From Candidatus Cloacimonadota bacterium (GTDB lineage Bacteria > Cloacimonadota > Cloacimonadia > Cloacimonadales > WRIO01), in contig JAGOCT010000122.1 of NCBI GenBank assembly GCA_017998585.1, forward strand, positions 1 to 5,882: a stretch of DNA of 5,882 nt. Reading direction: 5' to 3'. Below the pieces are notes generated by a model. The model did no database searches. It worked only from the letters and a program-made list of their open reading frames with translations, and was not told where the DNA came from. Positions 1-5,882 of the stretch are shown piece after piece. A program made the translations under genes and the position numbers. Every line of letters starts with the position of its first letter. The first letter of the stretch is position 1.

Positions 1-2
1 TT

Positions 3-3000
3 TATTCTTTAGATCAGTGGTATCCTCAAATGCAGTTATCAAAATCAGATTCCTATTTTATTGGAGACAGTCGTATCCGGGCGTTTCATTTCAATCCCAT
101 TAGAATCAATCCCGTAAAGCAAAAGTTACAATTGATAGAGAAAGCCAGAATAAAGATTACTGTAAATGGTTCAAAACAAAAGTCTTCAGGTCGCAACTAT
201 TCTCAAACAAGTGATAAAGCAGGAGAAAATTTAACAATAAACTGGCAGTATGCAAAAAACTGGAAAAAAGAGAGAGAAAAATCCAAAGAAAAATATAAAG
301 CTCCCAAGAGTCTGACTCAGGTATCTGAAATTCATTTTGTGATTAAAGAAGAAGGTTTGTATAAAGTGAGTTACTCTGACTTAGCGGATTCATTGCAGGT
401 TTTAAAAGATTCATTAAAGATACAACTGGCATACAGTTTGAGTGGAATTGATCCTAGACATCTTGAATTGTATGATAAGAACGGTCCTGTCCCAATTCAT
501 TTTGTTGGAGAAAATGATGGACATTTTAATACGGGTGATTACTTTGAGTTTTATGCTTATCATAATAAAGGAGAGACCTGCTATTATGATAATAACAGTT
601 TAGAAAATATCTATACCTTAAAATTAGTTGAGGGAATGGGGACTCGAATGGCTGTAGAAAATGGTGGTCTTCAGGTAGTAAATCCTTCACAGTTTATCGC
701 ACCTGATAGTTATGAACAAACCATTCATTTTGAAAAACAGATGTTTGCAGATCGTTTAGGTTATCAGATATCTCAGAAGTATTATCAGGGACAAGCCTTA
801 CGTTATGATCGGGAAGACGTGTTATTCTGGAAATCCATAACTGCTCCAGATTTGAACATTACACCATTTGAACTGGAATACCCGCTCAATGCTAATACCA
901 AATATTTTAAAGCGAAAGTCGGTTTATTTGGATCTTCATATAAAGAGTATCCCAATAATAACCCTGATCATCATGCGATTGTACGCGTAAACTCAGCCTT
1001 AATCAATAATAAATGGTGGTCAAAACAAAATGAATGTATTTTTGAAAATGAGAATAATACTGCCAATAGTTATTTGGTACATGGAGAAAATCATCTTTAT
1101 ATAGATATGCCTGGTGATGGCCCTTCAGGCTATTTTGAGCAGATATTTTTAGACTATTTTGATATTACTTACTGGCGTGAGTATAAAACAAATCGTAATG
1201 AGTTAAAATTTACAAAACCATCCAACAGACCACTGGGTTTATATCAATTTGAAATTTTTAATTTTAACAGAGAAGATATCTCCTTGTATAAGTTAGGATC
1301 CAGTGTTTTTAATCATTTTACGGTAAAACCCTTTACTGAAGATGGACTTGCTCCTTATTCAGTGGTATTTCAGGACCAGGTATATTCAGAAGGCGTTGAA
1401 TATTATATCTGTACTGAAAATAAAAAGAAAAAACCTTTTGCTGTACGGGCTAATATTCCTTCAGATTTAAAAAATCAAGATAACCGGGCCGATTATGTGA
1501 TTATAACTGCCAGAAAGTTTATGGATGATGAAGGTACTTTATTACTAAAGCAAACCTGGGAAGCCAGAAACTATCAGGTAAAAGTGGTGGATGTTCAGGA
1601 TATTTATGACGAGTTTAATGGCTCAGTAAAAAGTCCTCAGGCAATTCAGGACTTTTTAAAATATGCTTATAACAATTGGCAGGAGCCAAAATTATCAAAT
1701 GTCTTACTTTTAGGAGATGGAATTTTTGATAAAAGAAATGAACTGGATATCTACAAATATGATATCATACCCATAAAGAATTTCTGGACATTTAAGCATG
1801 GTGCAACAGCCAGCGATAACTGGTATGCCTGCATAGTAGGCGAAGATCCTGTGGCGGATATTAATATTTCCAGAATCAGTGTCTATAATAAATCTCAGAT
1901 ATTACCGATTGCCCAAAAAACTTTGAATTATTTAGAGAATCCAAATCATGAGCAAAAATGGCGTTCAAAAGTGACTTTAACTTCTGGAGGAAAGATTGAT
2001 GATGCCACAGACATATTTGCTCAACAATCAGAAAGTATCAGAAGACAAAGTATTCCTAAGAAATACCATACTCAGAGAGTGTATACCGCTGCAAAAGGTG
2101 ATCGTATTGTCTATACGGGTAGTACATTTCAGCTGAAAGACAAGATTAATGATGGAACCACATTCCTCCAGTTTATGGGGCACGGGGGTGGTCGTATCTG
2201 GTCAGACTATAACTTACTCAATGCCAATGATATTAAGACTTTAAGTAATACCTCTTATCCTTTTGTGAGTAGTCTGGCATGTTTCGCTTCTGCATTTGAT
2301 ACTCAGGGCTTAGCTTCGATTGGAGAAGTTTTCGTAGCAGAACCAGCGAAAGGTGCAATTGGGCATCTTGGGTTTTCCGGATTAGGTTATCTGTATGAAG
2401 ATGAACCATTTGGACATTTGTTATCTCAGGGATATTTTCAAAAGAATTTTGACAATATCGGTGATGTCACAACCTATACCAAAGCTGCTTTTTATGGACG
2501 TTATGGGGAGAGCTTTGCCGGTTTGGCTTTATCACAGGCTTGTGTGCTAATTGGTGACCCTATGATTCCATTATCAAGACCAGAGGAGTTTAATAACATA
2601 TCCGTTGTTGGAAATCAGTATCATGCCAGCCCGGGAGATACATTAAAGATAACAGGTCATTTTGATAATGATGTTTACAGTGCCAGAATTATGATATTAG
2701 ATAACATGGAAATGCCTAAAAATATTCCGTATGACTTACCAGTTATAAACAACAAGCTCGATTTTGAATATGTGATTCCACAAAATTCACCAAATCCAAT
2801 GGGTGGGCAGATCAAATATCTGGCTAATTCTACCAGCAGAGAAATCATTAATTCTGTCCCTTATGCCGTCGGAAATCAGATTACTCACGTTGTCAATACG
2901 ATTCCTGCACAACCAACAACGCTTGATTCCATCCAGGTGAACGTCAGATTTATTGATTATCCGAATATTCAAAGTGTTTTTATGATGATAGACCCTTCTT

Positions 3001-4670
3001 ATTTTTATAGTGATTCAAAAGGCATTCCTGATCAAGATTCAATATATATTGATCCTGTTATGGATATCATGAAATCTTTAAAACTGAGCTATAACAGCTC
3101 AACTGATTATTGGAGTCTGGATAAAAAACTCAGTAATTTAAAAGTAACCGGTATGGTTCAATTTTACTTTAAAGTGACCAAAACTAATGGTCAAGTATAT
3201 TATACTAATTCAAAATATGATGACTTTACTATTAACGGTTCAGATATCGCGATCAATTATTTAGAAGTGTTTTCCAGAAACAATTTGCCTGTAATGAGAG
3301 TTTTTAGTCAGAATGTGGGTAATTCTGGAAGTTTGAATACGCATATCAGACTATATCAGATTAACAGTGATAACAGTAAAACACTACTCAAAGAAAATGA
3401 CTTTTTACCTTTAGCTTCCATGGAAAAGAGGTGGGACTACATCGAATTACCTGAACTAAGTGGAGTTATAAAGTTTCAGGTATATATCAATGAAAATAAT
3501 GCTGATTTTATTGAAGTTGAGAGTCGAAACAATTTTAAAAATCTGACGAAAGAACTGAATTTGTTTAAAGCTGGATTGAATACAAAATCGATTGGCTCTT
3601 TAGATCAAAATTCATTAGTTACAATTCCTGCCAATCTTTATTATCAGGATGTCTATTTTAATTTTTCAAAGGTGACTGCTGAAACGGCATATATTCAGCC
3701 TGATATTTATCCTGTCAGATTGCTGGATTATCAGTATGAAAATGCTTACTATCTGGAGTGCTTTAATGAGAATGTAACTGATTCACTTCAAGTTTTCAAT
3801 AATAATAAAAAAGCAGTTCTTCGCTTTCATTATAATCCTTCAGATACACTAAATGCATATTATGAAACTCAGAACTTGTTTGCAGTTTATCGCTGGCAAG
3901 CAGATTATGAAAAATGGATTTTACAACCTAGCTTTACTAATGCAAGTCAGAATATTGTAGAGGCTGAAGTCTCCAGAACAGGCGTGTATGCTTTGTTTAG
4001 AAATATGGATACCAAAAAGCCTGTTATCGATGTTAATGTAGAAGGTCAAGAATTTACCTTTGGTGGTTACATTTCGGGTAAAGGGATGCTCTCTTTTATG
4101 TTCAACGATGCTAATGGTATTGATCTTTTCGATAATAAGATTACAATGTTTATCAATGGAGAAGTTATTGATGAAAAGGATTTTGCTATTTCTGCAATTC
4201 CTGGTCACATAAACCAGTTGCCAATGAAGTATAAACTTAATCTTCCAAAGGGTGATTATACTATTTCTGTATCATGTACAGATGTAAACGGACTGAATGA
4301 AGTCAGACAGTTTAGTTTTAAAGTCAATGATGAATTTGATTTGATAAAAGTGGCAAACTATCCAAACCCAGTTCGTTCTAAAACGATTGATCCGGTGAAT
4401 GCAAACAGAACCCGCTTTACTTATTCATTGACTGATGATGCCGATGAAGTAAAGATAAAAGTGTTTACTGTTAGTGGAAGACTGGTTAAAACATTTAGAA
4501 ATTTACCTACAGCAGTAGGTTATCATGAGTACCCACGAACGGTATATGCCTGGGATTGTACTGATGATACAGGAGTCGCTTTAGCAAACGGTGTATATTT
4601 TTATAAAGTGATTGCCAAAAAAGGAAGTAAGGAAATTATTAAAAATGGAAAACTGGCGATAATCCGGTAA
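3..4670 (+). CDS. Gingipain-family (C25) cysteine peptidase, PorU-like, with T9SS-type C-terminal domain; 5' partial
   Basis: Large extracytoplasmic cysteine peptidase, the 3' part of a gene cut by the left edge. The frame is open from base 3 and the ATG at 30 has no ribosome binding site; it lies inside a propeptide-like segment (WYPQ before it, FNPIRINPVKQKLQL after it), so it is not the start and the signal peptide is missing. Counting that Met as residue 1: propeptide to about 70; Lys/Glu-rich linker 76-93; beta domain with GLYKVSY and FNTGDYFEFYA about 98-210; further beta-rich region to 485; C25 domain about 488-850 with VLLLGDG, SDNWYA, catalytic-type His718 (GHGG) and Cys751 (SLACFA), and terminal IGDP; Ig-like and CARDB-like domains 850-1430; sorting-type domain from YPNP at 1444 to 1546. 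At 1,555 or more residues it is longer than classical PorU (about 1,160 in P. gingivalis). The adjacent porV-like gene favours a PorU-type sortase; a secreted gingipain-like protease is the alternative. Family call is firm, exact role inferred. Confidence 0.9.
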   Translation, partial: YSLDQWYPQMQLSKSDSYFIGDSRIRAFHFNPIRINPVKQKLQLIEKARIKITVNGSKQKSSGRNYSQTSDKAGENLTINWQYAKNWKKEREKSKEKYKAPKSLTQVSEIHFVIKEEGLYKVSYSDLADSLQVLKDSLKIQLAYSLSGIDPRHLELYDKNGPVPIHFVGENDGHFNTGDYFEFYAYHNKGETCYYDNNSLENIYTLKLVEGMGTRMAVENGGLQVVNPSQFIAPDSYEQTIHFEKQMFADRLGYQISQKYYQGQALRYDREDVLFWKSITAPDLNITPFELEYPLNANTKYFKAKVGLFGSSYKEYPNNNPDHHAIVRVNSALINNKWWSKQNECIFENENNTANSYLVHGENHLYIDMPGDGPSGYFEQIFLDYFDITYWREYKTNRNELKFTKPSNRPLGLYQFEIFNFNREDISLYKLGSSVFNHFTVKPFTEDGLAPYSVVFQDQVYSEGVEYYICTENKKKKPFAVRANIPSDLKNQDNRADYVIITARKFMDDEGTLLLKQTWEARNYQVKVVDVQDIYDEFNGSVKSPQAIQDFLKYAYNNWQEPKLSNVLLLGDGIFDKRNELDIYKYDIIPIKNFWTFKHGATASDNWYACIVGEDPVADINISRISVYNKSQILPIAQKTLNYLENPNHEQKWRSKVTLTSGGKIDDATDIFAQQSESIRRQSIPKKYHTQRVYTAAKGDRIVYTGSTFQLKDKINDGTTFLQFMGHGGGRIWSDYNLLNANDIKTLSNTSYPFVSSLACFASAFDTQGLASIGEVFVAEPAKGAIGHLGFSGLGYLYEDEPFGHLLSQGYFQKNFDNIGDVTTYTKAAFYGRYGESFAGLALSQACVLIGDPMIPLSRPEEFNNISVVGNQYHASPGDTLKITGHFDNDVYSARIMILDNMEMPKNIPYDLPVINNKLDFEYVIPQNSPNPMGGQIKYLANSTSREIINSVPYAVGNQITHVVNTIPAQPTTLDSIQVNVRFIDYPNIQSVFMMIDPSYFYSDSKGIPDQDSIYIDPVMDIMKSLKLSYNSSTDYWSLDKKLSNLKVTGMVQFYFKVTKTNGQVYYTNSKYDDFTINGSDIAINYLEVFSRNNLPVMRVFSQNVGNSGSLNTHIRLYQINSDNSKTLLKENDFLPLASMEKRWDYIELPELSGVIKFQVYINENNADFIEVESRNNFKNLTKELNLFKAGLNTKSIGSLDQNSLVTIPANLYYQDVYFNFSKVTAETAYIQPDIYPVRLLDYQYENAYYLECFNENVTDSLQVFNNNKKAVLRFHYNPSDTLNAYYETQNLFAVYRWQADYEKWILQPSFTNASQNIVEAEVSRTGVYALFRNMDTKKPVIDVNVEGQEFTFGGYISGKGMLSFMFNDANGIDLFDNKITMFINGEVIDEKDFAISAIPGHINQLPMKYKLNLPKGDYTISVSCTDVNGLNEVRQFSFKVNDEFDLIKVANYPNPVRSKTIDPVNANRTRFTYSLTDDADEVKIKVFTVSGRLVKTFRNLPTAVGYHEYPRTVYAWDCTDDTGVALANGVYFYKVIAKKGSKEIIKNGKLAIIR
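1491..2580 (+). other. Peptidase C25 catalytic domain (encoded region)
   Basis: Catalytic core of the large peptidase, about residues 488-850 counted from the Met at base 30. It opens with a Rossmann-like strand (DYVIITARKF), followed by VLLLGDGIFD, then SDNWYACIVGED and the INISRISV strand, all typical of caspase-fold C25 enzymes. The His of GHGG is encoded at 2181-2183 and the Cys of SLACFASAFD at 2280-2282. They are 33 residues apart, the same separation as His211 and Cys244 of RgpB as I recall that numbering. The domain ends at the conserved IGDPMIPL. Both nucleophile and His are present, so the enzyme looks active. Whether it cuts after Arg, Lys or something else cannot be read from the sequence. 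Domain edges are approximate. Confidence 0.88.
3243..3554 (+). other. CARDB-like Ig-fold domain (encoded region)
   Basis: About residues 1072-1175 of the peptidase. The segment has the layout of a CARDB-type beta sandwich: NYLEVFSRNNLPVMRVFSQN and then VGNSG, an alternating strand HIRLYQI, a middle PLASMEKRWDYIELPEL and a closing VYINENNADFIEVESRNNF. The N-x-G-N turn and the final E-x-x-x-N-N signature are what suggest the family. Such domains usually act as stalks or adhesion modules in cell-surface proteins. The assignment rests on pattern only and is moderate. Confidence 0.5.
4359..4667 (+). other. FlgD-like / T9SS type A C-terminal sorting-type domain (encoded region)
   Basis: Last 103 residues of the peptidase. 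It starts with YPNP (Tyr1444), followed by RTRFTYSL, VKIKVFTVSGRLVKTF, a WDCTDDTG loop, the hallmark LANGVYFYKV and the closing strand NGKLAIIR. This is the compact seven-strand fold shared by FlgD Ig-like repeats and T9SS type A C-terminal domains. In T9SS organisms it targets a protein through the outer-membrane translocon to PorV, and PorU cleaves it from most cargo; PorU itself keeps its own. Its presence argues for T9SS export of this peptidase. Sequence alone cannot tell whether it is retained or removed. Confidence 0.82.
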
Positions 4671-4677
4671 GAGGTTT

Positions 4678-4682
4678 AGAGG
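4678..4682 (+). promoter_or_regulatory. Ribosome binding site for the porV-like gene
   Basis: AGAGG lies 5 nt before the ATG at 4688, inside the 17-nt gap after the peptidase stop codon. The motif GAGGT occurs twice in the gap (4671-4675 and 4679-4683); the second copy has the better spacing. It supports the chosen start, and the absence of room for a promoter supports co-transcription with the peptidase gene. Confidence 0.65.
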
Positions 4683-4687
4683 TAATA

Positions 4688-5695
4688 ATGAAGAATAAAT
4701 TATTAGTATTATGTGTTACTTTGCTCATTGGACAGCTTTATGCAGGGCGTTACGCAGGGGATTTTATGAGTATCGGAGCAGGGATAAAATCGTTAAGTAT
4801 GGGTGGGGCATACACTGCAATAGCCGATGAAGGTACAGCAATGTATTGGAATGCTTCGGGTATCGCTCAAATTAGAAAGAATGAAGCCTCTTTGATGAGA
4901 GCCTTTCTTTATGACGGCTTAGCTGCATACGATAATTTCTCCTATTGTCATCCTCTTCCAAATGGCGTAACGATTGGTGCAAACTGGACAAGATTAACAA
5001 TAGATGATATTCCAATATATAATGAGAATCATTTGATTGGTACTAATATTGACCAAAGAGCTGCATTTGCAGAATTCCAGTTAACAGCAGTTCCTGACGG
5101 TAAGTTTAAAAGTACTGATGATATGTTTTTATTTGCTTTTGCAAAGCATATTCATCAGGATGCAGATTTAGGCTGGTTTTTGTTTGTACTGCCAATCGAC
5201 TATTATCTTGGGGTAAATTTTAAGTATATCAAACGACAGATGCTTGAATATACAGGTGATGGGACAGGTTTTGATGCCAGCTTTTTATTCAAAACCAATT
5301 TAGGTATGCTGGTTGATCAGGAATGGATGGGAGAAATTGCGACTGGTGTCAATTTACAGGATATTTCCGGTACAAATATCACATGGGATACTCAATCCCG
5401 ACATCAGGATGAAGTCTTGTTTAATACAAAATTTGGTTTGGCGTACAAACAGCCTGTTAAAAAATATCATAGTAATGTAACGGTTACTTATGATAAAGAC
5501 TTTGTCTATGATAAAACAAACCATTTTGGTATGGAAGTAGATTACAGAGAGAAAACACAGTTTAGAATGGGCTTTTATGATCAGAATTTCTCTGCAGGGG
5601 TTGGAGTCGCTATCTCAAGATTTAAAATTGATTATGCTTTTATTACCAATAATCTTGGGAATACTAACCGCATAGGCGTTACATTTAAAATGTAG
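4688..5695 (+). CDS. PorV/PorQ-family outer-membrane beta-barrel protein
   Basis: Complete 335-residue protein, predicted to be an outer-membrane barrel of the FadL-like PorV/PorQ group. In characterised T9SS, PorV takes folded cargo from the SprA translocon by its C-terminal domain and hands it to PorU for cleavage and anchoring; PorQ is a paralogue with a related attachment role. A signal peptide (MKNKLLVLCVTLLIGQLYA, likely cut after Ala19) precedes the family signature: AGDFMSIGAGIKSLSMGGAY, AIADEGTAMYWNASG (residues 23-58). The usual WNPAG is WNASG here, with Ala in place of Pro. The rest is alternating aromatic/polar strands typical of a barrel, ending RIGVTFKM. It is somewhat shorter than P. 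gingivalis PorV (about 390). It starts 17 nt after the C25 gene and ends 8 nt before the lipoprotein gene, so all three are probably one operon. Placement beside a C25 peptidase favours PorV over PorQ, but no symbol is given because many FCB genomes carry several paralogues. Confidence 0.88.
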   Translation: MKNKLLVLCVTLLIGQLYAGRYAGDFMSIGAGIKSLSMGGAYTAIADEGTAMYWNASGIAQIRKNEASLMRAFLYDGLAAYDNFSYCHPLPNGVTIGANWTRLTIDDIPIYNENHLIGTNIDQRAAFAEFQLTAVPDGKFKSTDDMFLFAFAKHIHQDADLGWFLFVLPIDYYLGVNFKYIKRQMLEYTGDGTGFDASFLFKTNLGMLVDQEWMGEIATGVNLQDISGTNITWDTQSRHQDEVLFNTKFGLAYKQPVKKYHSNVTVTYDKDFVYDKTNHFGMEVDYREKTQFRMGFYDQNFSAGVGVAISRFKIDYAFITNNLGNTNRIGVTFKM

Positions 5696-5700
5696 GAGGA
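5694..5700 (+). promoter_or_regulatory. Strong ribosome binding site overlapping the porV-like stop codon
   Basis: AGGAGGA, a near-perfect Shine-Dalgarno sequence, begins inside the TAG stop of the porV-like gene (5693-5695) and ends 3 nt before the ATG at 5704. It is the best ribosome binding site in the window. It fixes the start of the third gene and suggests translation linked to that of the upstream gene. Confidence 0.8.
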
Positions 5701-5703
5701 ATA

Positions 5704-5882
5704 ATGTATAAGTTTATGATTATCATTCTATTGGGACTACTTGTAATTATGACCGGTTGTTCTGGAGAAGAGGCTGTTGGAATCGATAAAACCCCTCCTT
5801 CAAAACCAAACATTTTTAGTCATATTGGTGATACCGGAGATGGTTGGGTGGCTGTCCCTACATTAACAGACAGCATTTTTGT
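5704..5882 (+). CDS. Probable outer-membrane or surface lipoprotein, 3' partial
   Basis: Only the first 59 codons are in the window; the frame runs open off the right edge. The product starts MYKFMIIILLGLLVIMTGC, a short basic/aromatic N-end, a hydrophobic stretch and a lipobox (IMTGC) with the lipidated Cys at residue 19. The residues after it, SGEEAVGIDKTPPSKPNI, include an acidic pair at +3/+4 from the Cys, which resembles the lipoprotein export signal reported for Bacteroidota surface lipoproteins. TPPSKP is typical of the linker leading into a fibronectin type III or similar Ig-like domain, so a beta-sandwich body is likely. No function can be assigned from this fragment. It lies 8 nt downstream of the porV-like gene with a strong ribosome binding site, so it is probably in the same operon and may act with that protein or be surface-exposed beside it. 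Confidence 0.8.
   Translation, partial: MYKFMIIILLGLLVIMTGCSGEEAVGIDKTPPSKPNIFSHIGDTGDGWVAVPTLTDSIF

Noticed and set aside
254..300. Runs of A (up to six) that could suggest slippage or a frameshift
   Set aside because: The reading frame continues cleanly through them for over 1,400 codons with family-consistent protein; they reflect Lys/Glu codons in an AT-rich gene.
2787..2972. 61-codon open frame on the - strand
   Set aside because: Lies wholly inside the well-supported peptidase gene on the other strand, shows no recognisable domain and is not needed to explain any sequence; a chance shadow.
3921..4208. 95-codon open frame on the - strand
   Set aside because: Antisense to the Ig-like region of the peptidase; no signal, motif or family resemblance. 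The + frame is clearly the coding one.
4505..4520. Perfect inverted repeat ACCTAC-AGCA-GTAGGT, possible hairpin
   Set aside because: Arms of only 6 bp inside the conserved C-terminal domain coding sequence, with no T tract; explained by chance and codon use.
4671..4687. Possible promoter or terminator between the peptidase and porV-like genes
   Set aside because: Only 17 nt, filled by a ribosome binding site; no room for a promoter and no hairpin with a T run.

Overview
The window is AT-rich (roughly one-third G+C by eye) and almost entirely coding on the + strand. It holds three tandem genes with very short gaps: the 3' part of a very large gingipain-type (family C25) cysteine peptidase, a complete PorV/PorQ-family outer-membrane barrel protein, and the first 59 codons of a lipoprotein. 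Their products are all predicted to act at the cell envelope. The combination of a C25 peptidase, a YPNP...GVYFYK C-terminal sorting-type domain and a PorV-like barrel is characteristic of the type IX secretion system (T9SS). This points to the Fibrobacterota-Chlorobiota-Bacteroidota (FCB) superphylum. The low G+C and the FlgD-like C-terminal fold suit Bacteroidota or a candidate lineage such as Cloacimonadota or Marinimicrobia, but the sequence alone does not decide between them.

Layout: 3-4670 is the C25 peptidase. It is open to the left edge with no in-frame stop, so its real start lies outside the window. It reads as propeptide-like segment, Lys-rich linker, N-terminal beta domains, C25 catalytic domain with an intact His/Cys pair, several Ig-like beta domains, and a FlgD/T9SS type A C-terminal domain. 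After 17 nt comes the porV-like gene (4688-5695), with a signal peptide and the family's N-terminal signature. After a further 8 nt, a strong ribosome binding site overlapping the porV stop leads into the lipoprotein gene (5704 to beyond the right edge). No internal promoter, terminator, RNA gene, mobile element or CRISPR array was seen, and no stretch over 300 bases lacks a gene.

How they may work together: in Porphyromonas gingivalis, PorU (a C25-family sortase) and PorV (a barrel shuttle) are the core of the T9SS attachment complex, which removes the C-terminal signal from cargo and anchors it to the cell surface. The pair here has the right families in the right order to be such a module, with a lipoprotein as a possible third member. 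The peptidase is clearly longer than classical PorU, so a secreted gingipain-like effector with its own PorV paralogue is the main alternative.
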